A stretch of DNA of 28,636 bases, taken from Bacillota bacterium (GTDB taxonomy: Bacteria > Bacillota > Clostridia > DSM-8532). The position numbers were made by a program, and so were the translations under genes. Positions 14,986 through 24,040 of this stretch are shown in pieces (positions within the stretch are counted from its first letter, which is position 1; each line of letters opens with the position of its first letter). The DNA is taken from NCBI GenBank assembly GCA_023410885.1, contig JAEYPI010000029.1, positions 1-28,636 of the forward strand, written 5' to 3'. The notes beneath the pieces were generated by a model. That model was not told the origin of the DNA and made no database searches. It was given only the letters and a program-made list of their open reading frames with translations.

Positions 14986-15924
14986 ATGACATCAGGTAAA
15001 ATAAAAAATACCGTAGCATCAGGTAGAATACCCCGTTCGATCAGAAAGAATTGGGACTTGTACTTATTGATATTGCCGGTAGTAGCGTATTTTATTATTC
15101 TGAAGTATCTGCCCATGTATGGAATACAGATTGCTTTTAAGGATTTTTCTGCCTCAAAGGGTATATGGGGCAGTGATTGGGTTGGCTTTAAGCATTTTTT
15201 TCGCTTCTTTAACAACTATCAGTTCGGGACATTAATCAAAAATACGGTTGGAATCAGCCTTTACAACTTGGCTTTTGCATTTCCGGCGCCGATTCTGTTC
15301 GCCCTGATGCTTAATGAGGTCAGAAGTAAATGGTTCAAGAAAAGTGTTCAATCCATTACGTTCGCACCCCACTTTTTATCGACTGTGGTGGTTGTGGGAA
15401 TGGTCATGGCTTTTCTATCTCCTTCGTCGGGCTTGATTAATAATTTCATTCGTTTGTTTGGCGGTGAAACCCAGTACTTTATGACCGATCCTGCAGCATT
15501 TAGGCCCATATATGTTTTTTCAGACATATGGCAGCATATGGGGTTTAATTCTGTTATCTACATTGCAGCGTTAGCAGGAATCGATATTCAGCTTTATGAG
15601 GCTGCCACAATTGACGGGGCCAACAAATTTCAGCGTTTGATTTATGTAACCATCCCCTGCCTGATACCCACAGCAATCATCATGCTGATTCGCCAGTTTG
15701 GTTCCATTATGGACGTGGGCTTTGAAAAAGTATTTTTACTGCAAAATGATCTGAATCGCTCAGCTTCAAGTGTTATCTCCACCTACGTTTATGAGACGGG
15801 TCTGCTTGGTGCGCAATTCAGCTTTTCGGCAGCAGTGGGTCTTTTTAATGCGGTAATCAATTTTGGAATGATCATTATTGTCAACAGAATTGCCCGGAAG
15901 CTTAGTGACACCAGTCTGTGGTAA
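14986..15924 (+). CDS. ABC sugar permease, LplB/YteP type
   Basis: This inner-membrane permease subunit has 312 aa. After a basic cytoplasmic N-terminus it shows about six membrane segments, starting LYLLILPVVAYFIILKYLPMYGIQIAF near residue 25. The signature of the LplB branch follows: MYGIQIAFKDF. The EAA loop, the contact to the ATPase, is EAATIDGANKFQRLIYVTIP near 205. AAGGGAG precedes the start. Its stop is 14 bases before the next permease start. It should form a heterodimer with that permease. Confidence 0.93.
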   Translation: MTSGKIKNTVASGRIPRSIRKNWDLYLLILPVVAYFIILKYLPMYGIQIAFKDFSASKGIWGSDWVGFKHFFRFFNNYQFGTLIKNTVGISLYNLAFAFPAPILFALMLNEVRSKWFKKSVQSITFAPHFLSTVVVVGMVMAFLSPSSGLINNFIRLFGGETQYFMTDPAAFRPIYVFSDIWQHMGFNSVIYIAALAGIDIQLYEAATIDGANKFQRLIYVTIPCLIPTAIIMLIRQFGSIMDVGFEKVFLLQNDLNRSASSVISTYVYETGLLGAQFSFSAAVGLFNAVINFGMIIIVNRIARKLSDTSLW

Positions 15925-15938
15925 GGGAGGAGATCGTT

Positions 15939-16835
15939 ATGGAAAAGGCAATTAAGACCACCTGGGATGATCGTATCTTCAATTTTTTAGTCTATTCGAT
16001 TCTAACTGTCATTTTGATCATCACCCTCTATCCTTTGATTTATGTTGTCAGCGCATCATTTAGCGATCCCCTTTCCATTATCAAAGGTGAGGTTTGGCTA
16101 TTACCTAAAAACGTAAACCTAAATGCCTATAAAAAGGTTTTTCAGAATGCCGACATTATGACAGGCTATCGCAATTCGATCCTTTACACGGGGATGGGAA
16201 CCTTGGTGAATCTCATCATGACTGTTATGGCCGCCTATCCCTTGTCACGTAAGGACTTTAGGGGACGCAATGTACTGGCACTGTTCTTTTCGTTTACCCT
16301 TTTCTTCAACGGCGGGCTTATTCCAACCTATTTGGTGTATAAACAGACCCTTGGCTTGTACAACAATATTTGGACCATGATTATACCCAATGCCATTAAC
16401 GTATGGAATTTAATCATTATGCGTACATACTTTTCCACGACCATACCTTGGGAAATTCAAGAGGCTGCCCATATTGACGGCTGCAGTAATGTAGGAACGC
16501 TGACCCGCATAGTCTTACCGCTTTCCAAGCCCATTCTGGCTGTTATGTTCATGTACTACGGTGTTGATCATTGGAACTCTTATTTCAGGGCTTTGATTTA
16601 TCTTAATGATCGATGGAGATTACCCCTTCAGATGGTTATCCGCACTATATTAATTCAAGAAAACATGGGTGAAATGGCAGGGAGCGAAGGAGAAAGCTTG
16701 GTACAGCAGCTTTTGCTTATTGAAGGTATGCGATATGCCGTCATTGTGGTTTCCAGTATCCCCATGTTGCTGTTATATCCTTTCTTACAGAAGTATTTTG
16801 TAAAGGGCGTCATGATGGGAGCTGTAAAAGGCTGA
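15939..16835 (+). CDS. ABC sugar permease, YtcP type
   Basis: This second permease subunit has 298 aa and is of the carbohydrate ABC permease branch YtcP/LplC. Six predicted membrane segments begin with FLVYSILTVILIITLYPLIYVV near residue 16. SFSDPLSIIKGEVWLLPKN and FNGGLIPTYL are typical of this branch, and the EAA loop is EAAHIDGCSNVGTLTRIVLP near 175. GGGAGG lies eight bases before the ATG, so this start is preferred over a GTG at 15918. No ATPase gene follows; related systems use a shared MsmX-type ATPase encoded elsewhere. Confidence 0.93.
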   Translation: MEKAIKTTWDDRIFNFLVYSILTVILIITLYPLIYVVSASFSDPLSIIKGEVWLLPKNVNLNAYKKVFQNADIMTGYRNSILYTGMGTLVNLIMTVMAAYPLSRKDFRGRNVLALFFSFTLFFNGGLIPTYLVYKQTLGLYNNIWTMIIPNAINVWNLIIMRTYFSTTIPWEIQEAAHIDGCSNVGTLTRIVLPLSKPILAVMFMYYGVDHWNSYFRALIYLNDRWRLPLQMVIRTILIQENMGEMAGSEGESLVQQLLLIEGMRYAVIVVSSIPMLLLYPFLQKYFVKGVMMGAVKG

Positions 16836-16861
16836 TATACGATAAGGGATGGGATAATTAA

Positions 16862-18784
16862 ATGGGCCAAAATAGTGCAATCAAATCTACGGAAAAAGAA
16901 GTTTTATTAAGCAGAGGAAAGACAGCCACTGCAGAATCCTATATCTCGGGTTTTGAAGCTCAAAAGGCCCTTGATCATGAGGATGAGACCTATTGGGCGG
17001 CGTCCTCCCATTATACATGGTGGAAAATTGATTTGGAGCAGAATGCTGCAGTCGCGCGGCTTGTCATCAAAAACGGAGCAATTCCTGAATGCACCTACCG
17101 CTATTTTATTGAGTACAGCGAGGATAATCTCAACTGGACACTGGCTGTGGAGAAAAAGGATAACCGTAAGGCCGTTGTTGACGGTGATACATACACGGTG
17201 AATTTCATTGCCCGATATATCCGCGTAACCATGACCTATTGTTCCATTGGTGAAACCGTACGCATACAGGATTTTAGGGTCTATGGCCACTCGATTCAGA
17301 GCATTGAGGTTGAAGTACCACAAAGAATTGCGCCCCATAAAATCCTTGCGGACAGCTATGATGACGCCCGGGGCTTTACCGTGTCAGAGGCAAAGGATAT
17401 AGATACTGAAGGCACAGTGAAAGCTATGCTGGGGGATACCACAGGCCAGTATCTGATGTATAAAAATATGGACTTCTCAGACATTGGGGTCAATCAATTG
17501 AGAGGCTACTTTGGCTTCACCGACAAAGATAAAGCCAAGCGTATCACATTGGAGGTAAGGCTGGACGGTCTTCAGGGTGAGAAAATTGGAGAACTGGTTC
17601 TCTTCAGACAATATACACCTTGGTCCGAACTGGCCGGAAAGCTTGAGCGTTCTGACAAAATGCCGCTATCTGGTGTTCATGATGTTTATTTGGTCATTAC
17701 ACAGGCTGAAGCACCTCAAAAGCTGATGATTTATTGGCTGGCCTTTGTAAAGAAGTCCCCGCTTCCTGTGCCAAAGCCCCTTACTGCCCCACTGCCCCCA
17801 CCGGAGAAGGGCGAGTATAATATCTATTTTGGCAACCTACATAGCCACACCTGTCTGTCCGATGGTACAGGAACACCGGAGGAAGCATACGACTATGCCC
17901 GCTATACGGCTAACCTGGACTTTCTGGCAATTACTGAGCACAGCAATTTATACGACAACTTCTTTGATTGGGATAAAAGCCGCAAGTGGGCTGATATTAA
18001 GAGAATTGCAGATGAAAAGACGGAAGAGAATGCCTTCTTAGCCCTTATCGGTTCAGAAACAACTTGGTATAACCAATTTGGTCATATGAACACTTATAAT
18101 CTGGAATTCTTCCTGAATGCCTATGAGCTGGAATACAACCATATTCCCAATTATTATGACACACTGAAGCAATATCCCGATGGTATTAATCAGTGGAATC
18201 ATCCCTGGTCATGCGGTGATCGCCGTTTGGACGGCTTTGAGCCCTATGATTCAGAGCTTGATAGGGTGCTTTACTTACTTGAAATAGAATCGGAGCAGTT
18301 GGGGGGACTGTCCTATTATATAAAAGCCCTTGACAAAGGCTGGCATGTGGCACCATTAGGCAGTCAGGATAACCACAATAAGCAATGGGGGACCGAAAGC
18401 AACCTCAGGACGGCTATTTTAGTTGAAAAGCTTACCACAGCGCATTTCTTTGATGCGGTAAGACATTATCGGGTTTATTTCACCACGGCCATCCATATGA
18501 AGGTTTGGTTTAAAGTGAATGGTGCCATTATGGGCTCGACTATTAAAAAGACGAACCTACTGCATTTCCATATTAAGGCCATCAATCTTTCAACAGACAG
18601 CCCCATTGTAAAAGCCGAGGTGATTGGTAAGGGCGGACGGGTGAAGCATACCATTCTTAATTCAAGCCATCATATGGAATGTGATTTTTCTATCCCCTGC
18701 GAGGACCGCTACTATTTCATGAAAATCTATCAACAGGACGCTGAATATGCTGCCACAGCGCCTATTTGGATTGAAGCTGACTAG
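16862..18784 (+). CDS. discoidin/CBM6-like/PHP-domain phosphoesterase (CehA-like)
   Basis: The protein has 640 aa in three parts. Residues about 13-145 are a discoidin (F5/8 type C) fold (SRGKTATAESYISGFEAQKALDHEDETYWAAS). Residues about 155-305 are CBM6-like, ending with SGVHDVYLVITQ. Residues about 320-635 are a PHP metal-dependent phosphoesterase of the CehA type, with metal ligands in HSHTCLSDG, LAITEHSN, ETTWYNQFGHMN, WNHPW and GSQDNHNK. All expected histidines are present, so catalysis is likely. There is no signal peptide or membrane span, so despite two glycan-binding folds it should be cytoplasmic. It could hydrolyse a sugar phosphate or phosphodiester brought in by the transporter (inference). 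Confidence 0.85.
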   Translation: MGQNSAIKSTEKEVLLSRGKTATAESYISGFEAQKALDHEDETYWAASSHYTWWKIDLEQNAAVARLVIKNGAIPECTYRYFIEYSEDNLNWTLAVEKKDNRKAVVDGDTYTVNFIARYIRVTMTYCSIGETVRIQDFRVYGHSIQSIEVEVPQRIAPHKILADSYDDARGFTVSEAKDIDTEGTVKAMLGDTTGQYLMYKNMDFSDIGVNQLRGYFGFTDKDKAKRITLEVRLDGLQGEKIGELVLFRQYTPWSELAGKLERSDKMPLSGVHDVYLVITQAEAPQKLMIYWLAFVKKSPLPVPKPLTAPLPPPEKGEYNIYFGNLHSHTCLSDGTGTPEEAYDYARYTANLDFLAITEHSNLYDNFFDWDKSRKWADIKRIADEKTEENAFLALIGSETTWYNQFGHMNTYNLEFFLNAYELEYNHIPNYYDTLKQYPDGINQWNHPWSCGDRRLDGFEPYDSELDRVLYLLEIESEQLGGLSYYIKALDKGWHVAPLGSQDNHNKQWGTESNLRTAILVEKLTTAHFFDAVRHYRVYFTTAIHMKVWFKVNGAIMGSTIKKTNLLHFHIKAINLSTDSPIVKAEVIGKGGRVKHTILNSSHHMECDFSIPCEDRYYFMKIYQQDAEYAATAPIWIEAD

Positions 18785-18830
18785 GTCTGAAAAATAGTGC
18801 TCTAAAAAGAGTATATTAGGAGGGAATCCA

Positions 18831-21800
18831 ATGAAAATCTTAAACCGGAAAAAGTCCTTAATTTTATCCCTGGTTTTAGTGCTAGCCCTTACATTTGGAT
18901 TATTTCCTCAAGTTCCGGTGACGGCCGAGACGATAAGCACCATCAGCAGTGCACAGGATTTGGAGAAAATTCGTAATAATCCTTCCGGAAACTTTATTCT
19001 CACAGCCGATATTGTGCTCTCAGGTGCTTTTACCCCTATCAGTACCTTTAGCGGAACACTGGATGGCAACGGACATCGCATCTCCGGCTTGTCCATCACC
19101 GCTACTGCCAGCCAGCCCAAAGTAGCTTTTATTGTGAATAATCTAGGCACAATCGAAAAGCTGGGCTTCGTCGATGTCTCCATAACCGGCCTTAGTGCCA
19201 ACTCAACCTACTGGGCGGCAGGTATAACCGCAACAAACCGGGGCATTATCAGAGAATGCTATGTAACGGGAGCCATTTCAGGTGCCTATCGGAGTGGGGG
19301 TATCGTTGTAACCAACAGAAGCACTGTCGCTAACTGCTATTCTACTGCAGCTGTAAGCGCCAAATATGAGTGCGGATCACTGGTGGCCGTTTCAGAAGCC
19401 GACTCGGTCATTGAATCAAGCTATGCCGTGCCCCAAGTATATTCCGAAATGAATAATACCGGGGGAATTTCTGCCTACGGATATACAGGGGCGGTCATCA
19501 AGAATAACGCGTTGCTTGCAGGAACCGTGGCCAATGGCTCGGGCAGTAATGTGGCCAGAATTTTGGGCCGACTAAACGGAACACCCACACTTACGAACAA
19601 TATTGCGTCAACCAATGCCCTTGTTCAAGGAACCTCTGTTTCAGGGGGGCTATTGAATAATAATCAGGGTCTCGGTGTGACCGATGGGCTTTTGGCGGCT
19701 CAAGCCCAATACATGGAGGTTCTCGGCTGGAATTTCACAACGACGTGGAAAATGAGTACCGCTTTGGGACGCCCCATTTTAAGGAATGTACCCGAGTCTG
19801 CCGCTACGGAAATTCGGACGGCATCGGATCTCAATTTAATCCGTAACAATCCCGCGGGGGATTTTATTCTGAAAGCGGATATTACACTTTCGGGTGAGTT
19901 TACCCCCATCAGCACTTTCAGCGGTACCCTGGATGGCAATGGCCATCAAATCTCCGGCTTGATCATTACCGGTTCAACCAGTCAACCCAAGGCCGCTTTT
20001 ATCGTGGATCACTCGGGTACAATTGAAAAGCTGGGCTTCGTTAATGTTTCTATTACCGGACAAAGCAACAATTCGACCTATTGGGCCGGAGGAATTGCCG
20101 GAACCAACAGGGGTGTTATCAGCGAATGCTATGTAACAGGCTCCGTCACAGGCGGTTATCGCAGCGCCGGACTTGTGGTTACCAATCGGGGTCTCATTAC
20201 CGATAGTTACTGCACGGCTTCAGTGAGCGCCAAGTACGAATGCGGCGCTTTGGTGGCGGTGTCGGAAGCTACCGCTACCATTGATTCATGCTATGCCATT
20301 CCTGATGTGTATTCTGAGATGAATAATACCGGCGGAATTACCGCCTATGGCTATACCGGAGCAGTGATTCGGAATAACGCGCTGTTTTCAGGCTCAGTAA
20401 CCAATGGCAGCGGCACCAATATTGCCAGAATTCTGGGCCGCCTGAACGGTACCCCCACCTTCCAAAACAACATTGCTTCAGTCAATGCCCTTGTTCAAGG
20501 CCAATCTGTTACTGGGGGGCTTCTGGATAATAATCAGGGTTTGACGGTGACACAAGCCGCCTTGCAAAAAAGCGGAACCTTTGAAGATGATTTAGGATGG
20601 GATTTTTACACCACCTGGAAAATGAGTGCAGCCCTGGGACGTCCCATTCTGAGAAATGTGCCGGAAGCAAAACCCACTGAAATCTGGACGGTGTCCGATC
20701 TTAACCTTATCCGCAGCAACCCCTCGGGAGACTTTATCCTCATGTCGGATATAGCCCTTTCAGAAGAGTTCACGCCTATTAGCACCTTCAGCGGCACCCT
20801 TGATGGCAATGGCTATATTATATCGGGCCTTACCCTTACAGCCTCTACTAGCAAGCAAAAGGTTGCCTTTGTCCTGCAAAATTCTGGGATCATTGAAAGG
20901 CTCGGCCTTTCCAGGGTACAGGTTTCGGGAATCAGTGATAATCAAGACTGTTGGGCCGGTGGTATTGCGGCTGTAAACAGCGGTATTATCCGCGAATGCT
21001 ATGTGACGGGATCAGTTATGGGGGGCTATCGCAGCGCCGGTATTGCTGTTCACAATCAGAATCTTATTAAAAACTGCTATTCCATTGTCATTACAAGGGC
21101 CAGAGCGGAATGTGGAGGCATTGCCGCCGTGTCCGAAAGTAATTCGGTGGTCGATTCCTGTTATGCTGTCCCCAATGCCTATAGTACTGTCTATAATACC
21201 GGTGGTTTGGTTGGCTATGGCTATACCGGCACAGTGGTCAAAAACAACGTCGTCCTCGCGGGAAACATCGGTAATGGTGATAATGTACGTTTGGCCAGAA
21301 TCCTCGGACGTCCGTCCGGGACGCCTACTTTCATCAACAATATAGCGTCTGAGAATGCACTTGTGCAAGGTGCATTGGTTACCGGGGGGCTTCTGAATAA
21401 CAATCAGGGCTTATCAGTTTCAGACAGTGATTTAGCGTTAAGGTCAACCTATGAAGAGGATTTAGGCTGGGATTTTTCTGCCGCTTGGGAGTTCAATGCC
21501 AACAGGGGTCGCCCTGTTCTTCAAAATCTGCCCTATATCACGCCCTCGGATGAAAACCAGTTTATCTGGGTGGTGCAAAGGGATGTATCAGTTCAGCTTT
21601 CGTCCGGTATTGTCCATAGACAGATGGATTTTCTGGATGCCAACGGTAATCTCCAAAAGGCTAATATTATCAGTGTGGACCTTAGCCTTCCCCAAAACAA
21701 AATTATTGTAGGAACAAAGGATAATGTCATTCCGCCCACCGATGCAAACGGCAATTATATTCGTACTGTGGATGCTGAGGGCCATGATGTAATAAAAGCA

Positions 21801-22484
21801 TCGGTTGACGTACAAGCCTCAACCACAAAAGCTCTTGGGAAAAATGTCATAGCCGGTGTTAACGGAGAGTTTTATACGGAAAATGGGCCGGAGGGGTATA
21901 TGATAAAGGATGGCTCTTCCATTATCAATGGTGTGCGTGTTCCAGGTGTGGATGGAAAGGATTATCCTTTCCATGGCTTCTTTGGTATCCGGGATGATGG
22001 CACTGCTGTGATCGGTAACTATGGCAGTGACTGGCAGAGTGAAAAGGATAACCTTTTCCAGGCCTCGGGCGGTCAATTCTGGATGGTTAAGGATGGCGTG
22101 GTACAGGATTTCTCAGGTCAGATCATATCGGACCCCGAAAATGCCAACTATGACGATCAAACCTATTACAGGCATAAAGACCGTCATCCGAGAACGGCAG
22201 TGGGTATTAAAGCGGATGGCTCAGTCTTCTTTGTAGTGGTTGACGGTCGTGGCGCCAATGGTTCGGTAGGCGTCTATATCGAAGAACTGGGTCAATACAT
22301 GAAGGAGCTTGGTGCTTATCAAGCCCTCAATATGGATGGAGGCGGTTCATCCACGGCCGTAACCTATAATGGGTCACAAGGGGCCTATGAGATTAAGAAT
22401 ACACCCATCAATAAAGTGAACGGGGTCAATACACCCGGTGTCCCTAGGGATGTTTTCTCTTCTATATTGATTACTGTTGAATAG
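18831..22484 (+). CDS. secreted triple-repeat protein with phosphodiester glycosidase (NAGPA) domain
   Basis: This 1217-residue secreted protein has a signal peptide cut near VTA-E (residue 32). Three direct repeats of 290 residues follow (about 36-325, 326-615, 616-905), in step at the DNA level (870-bp period). Each has GLUG-like and beta-helix-like turns such as FSGTLDGNG, YVTGS, YGYTGAV and ALGRPIL. Repeats 1 and 2 are about three-quarters identical, repeat 3 more diverged. Residues about 910-1217 are a NAGPA (phosphodiester glycosidase) domain with GVNGEFYTENG, HPRTAVGIKADG and MDGGGSSTAV. Related enzymes remove sugars linked 1-phospho to another group. No LPXTG, SLH or choline-binding anchor is seen. 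A terminator follows at 22513. Confidence 0.88.
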   Translation: MKILNRKKSLILSLVLVLALTFGLFPQVPVTAETISTISSAQDLEKIRNNPSGNFILTADIVLSGAFTPISTFSGTLDGNGHRISGLSITATASQPKVAFIVNNLGTIEKLGFVDVSITGLSANSTYWAAGITATNRGIIRECYVTGAISGAYRSGGIVVTNRSTVANCYSTAAVSAKYECGSLVAVSEADSVIESSYAVPQVYSEMNNTGGISAYGYTGAVIKNNALLAGTVANGSGSNVARILGRLNGTPTLTNNIASTNALVQGTSVSGGLLNNNQGLGVTDGLLAAQAQYMEVLGWNFTTTWKMSTALGRPILRNVPESAATEIRTASDLNLIRNNPAGDFILKADITLSGEFTPISTFSGTLDGNGHQISGLIITGSTSQPKAAFIVDHSGTIEKLGFVNVSITGQSNNSTYWAGGIAGTNRGVISECYVTGSVTGGYRSAGLVVTNRGLITDSYCTASVSAKYECGALVAVSEATATIDSCYAIPDVYSEMNNTGGITAYGYTGAVIRNNALFSGSVTNGSGTNIARILGRLNGTPTFQNNIASVNALVQGQSVTGGLLDNNQGLTVTQAALQKSGTFEDDLGWDFYTTWKMSAALGRPILRNVPEAKPTEIWTVSDLNLIRSNPSGDFILMSDIALSEEFTPISTFSGTLDGNGYIISGLTLTASTSKQKVAFVLQNSGIIERLGLSRVQVSGISDNQDCWAGGIAAVNSGIIRECYVTGSVMGGYRSAGIAVHNQNLIKNCYSIVITRARAECGGIAAVSESNSVVDSCYAVPNAYSTVYNTGGLVGYGYTGTVVKNNVVLAGNIGNGDNVRLARILGRPSGTPTFINNIASENALVQGALVTGGLLNNNQGLSVSDSDLALRSTYEEDLGWDFSAAWEFNANRGRPVLQNLPYITPSDENQFIWVVQRDVSVQLSSGIVHRQMDFLDANGNLQKANIISVDLSLPQNKIIVGTKDNVIPPTDANGNYIRTVDAEGHDVIKASVDVQASTTKALGKNVIAGVNGEFYTENGPEGYMIKDGSSIINGVRVPGVDGKDYPFHGFFGIRDDGTAVIGNYGSDWQSEKDNLFQASGGQFWMVKDGVVQDFSGQIISDPENANYDDQTYYRHKDRHPRTAVGIKADGSVFFVVVDGRGANGSVGVYIEELGQYMKELGAYQALNMDGGGSSTAVTYNGSQGAYEIKNTPINKVNGVNTPGVPRDVFSSILITVE

Positions 22485-22512
22485 GCCCTATATTGATGTA
22501 TATGAGATTTTA

Positions 22513-22550
22513 AGAGTGTCCCTCCAATTTTGGGGAGGGCACTCTTTATT
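22513..22550 (+). terminator. terminator after the NAGPA-domain gene
   Basis: AGAGTG-T-CCCTCC pairs with GGAGGG-CACTCT, with one bulged base, followed by TTATT. It should reduce or end transcription before the isomerase gene. Confidence 0.75.
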
Positions 22551-22561
22551 GTGAATACAAC

Positions 22562-22615
22562 AAGGTTCCCGGGACTCGCTCGCAATCTTTGATTGAGCAA
22601 GCGGGTGGGGTTCTT
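22562..22615. repeat. imperfect inverted repeat
   Basis: CGCTCGCAATC and GATTGAGCAAGCG flank a TTT loop, with weaker pairing outward (AAGG... and ...TTCTT). The origin is unknown; it lies in the short gap before the isomerase gene. Confidence 0.4.
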
Positions 22616-22672
22616 ATCAATTAAAAATGTCTGGAGTAGCTTTTCATTGATGGAAAGAGAGTGGTTTTTATT

Positions 22673-23605
22673 ATGAGGATTTCAGCACATTTAGGGCACG
22701 TAATGGGTAAAGACAAAACTATTTTTGAAATGATGGACCTGCTTTATGATGCCGGTTTCAGGATATTGGATTTCACGGCCTGCGATTTTTTGGAGTCCTA
22801 TATGCAATACGGTGAAACTGAATTGTTTAGCGATAATTGGAAGGATTGGATATTGCAGATCAAGGCATACGCCGATAACAGGGGGATAATGTTCAATCAA
22901 AGCCATCAACTCATATATAATTATTTTAATGATGACCAACAAACCCATTTGCTTAATAATATGTTTGACAGGGTAACTGAGGCGACGGCTTTACTGGGTG
23001 CTCCCATTTCAGTTGTTCATCCTGTTATACCGCCTGGCTGCACCTATGATATTGAGCAATGTAAAGAAAAGAATGCCGCATTTATTAGGGAGAAGGCAAA
23101 AATAGCCCAGGGCTACGGTATTAGCTTCGCTGTTGAAAATATGTTTAACTCGATCCAGCCGGATGGCTCAACAAAATGGAGATATTGCAATACGCCGGTC
23201 CAGCTTGTTGATCTTGTCAATACCATAAACATGCCAAATGTAGGTTTTTGCTTTGATGTGGGACATGCACACTGCATGCGTGAAAACATCTATGATTCAA
23301 TAATGAAATATGGGGACAGACTATTAGCCCTGCATATCCACGATAATGACACCTTTGGCGATCAGCATAATATGATGTTTACAGGCTCTGTTGATTGGGA
23401 GGCCTTTACGAAGGGCTTGGCAGACTGTCAATACAAGGGTGATTTTACTCTTGAATCCGATAAAGCCGTTATTTCTCTGCCAAGAGCACTACAGCCACAC
23501 ATGCTGGAACAGTTACACCGAGTGAGTCAATGGATAGTGGCAAGCTTTGAGAACCATGTCAAAAGTAACGCAATGAATAAACTGTTTACAGGGGATATCC
23601 AATAA
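22673..23605 (+). CDS. sugar phosphate isomerase/epimerase (xylose isomerase-like TIM barrel)
   Basis: This 310-residue protein is of the AP-endonuclease-2/xylose isomerase TIM-barrel type. Candidate metal ligands are Glu in FAVENMFN near residue 160, Asp and His in FCFDVGHAH near 197, His in ALHIHDND near 223, and Glu in LESDKA near 260. Such enzymes isomerise or epimerise sugars, inositols or keto acids; the substrate is not evident. The ATG at 22673 is chosen over a GTG at 22661 because GGAAAGAGAG upstream fits better. It follows the NAGPA gene's terminator, so it may depend on read-through or an unseen promoter. It is the last gene of the islet. Confidence 0.8.
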   Translation: MRISAHLGHVMGKDKTIFEMMDLLYDAGFRILDFTACDFLESYMQYGETELFSDNWKDWILQIKAYADNRGIMFNQSHQLIYNYFNDDQQTHLLNNMFDRVTEATALLGAPISVVHPVIPPGCTYDIEQCKEKNAAFIREKAKIAQGYGISFAVENMFNSIQPDGSTKWRYCNTPVQLVDLVNTINMPNVGFCFDVGHAHCMRENIYDSIMKYGDRLLALHIHDNDTFGDQHNMMFTGSVDWEAFTKGLADCQYKGDFTLESDKAVISLPRALQPHMLEQLHRVSQWIVASFENHVKSNAMNKLFTGDIQ

Positions 23606-23641
23606 ATAGGTCAAAAGTCTCTGTTACTTGAACGGGTAATG

Positions 23642-23650
23642 TGGTATAAT
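23642..23650 (+). promoter_or_regulatory. extended -10 promoter of divIC
   Basis: TG-G-TATAAT lies 37 bases downstream of the isomerase stop and 43 bases before the divIC start. No good -35 is seen at the right distance. It lets divIC be transcribed apart from the islet. Confidence 0.55.
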
Positions 23651-23692
23651 CTAAAATACTACGCTTATACATATGAAAAAGGGTGACCAAGG

Positions 23693-23977
23693 ATGTCTGT
23701 ACAAAAGAGTAAAAAGGGTTGGTGGATGACGCCGCTCGTAGCATTATTGCTAGTTTACGCGGCTTTTACCTTCACGTCCCAATCCGAAGAGCTCTACATG
23801 ATAAACCTAGAAATCAAGCAACTTGAGCAAAAAATTCAAAAAGAAGAGGAAATCAAGAAGAATCTTTTAGAACAAAAAGACGAGATTTCAAGTGATGATA
23901 GCATCGAAAAGATTGCAAGAGAAAAATTGGGCATGGTACGGGACGGAGAGCGTGTTTTTGTAGATAGTAACAAATAG
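23693..23977 (+). CDS. divIC: septum formation initiator, DivIC/FtsB family
   Basis: DivIC is a bitopic division protein that works with FtsL and DivIB in the divisome. The 94-residue protein has a short basic N-terminus, one membrane span (WWMTPLVALLLVYAAFTF, residues about 10-28), a coiled coil (EIKQLEQKIQKEEEIKKNLLEQKDEI, about 40-66) and the family tail EKIAREKLGMVRDGERVFV. In B. subtilis and relatives it follows yabQ, so context supports divIC over other FtsB relatives. Here it is alone: the S1-domain gene (yabR) and spoIIE usually seen after it are missing in view. It ends before a convergent terminator. Confidence 0.9.
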   Translation: MSVQKSKKGWWMTPLVALLLVYAAFTFTSQSEELYMINLEIKQLEQKIQKEEEIKKNLLEQKDEISSDDSIEKIAREKLGMVRDGERVFVDSNK

Positions 23978-24013
23978 CCTTCGTTGAATGCGTTATGAAT
24001 AGAGAATGAACAG

Positions 24014-24040
24014 AAAACTCGGGTTTCCCCGAGTTTTTTT
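24014..24040. terminator. bidirectional terminator between divIC and ldh
   Basis: AAACTCGGG-TTTC-CCCGAGTTT is followed by T on the right and preceded by A on the left. It serves both converging genes. Confidence 0.88.

Noticed and set aside
12121..23650. Transposon, integron or phage as the vehicle of the islet
   Set aside because: No transposase, integrase, terminal inverted repeats or clear target duplication were seen at the edges, so the mechanism of insertion is left open.
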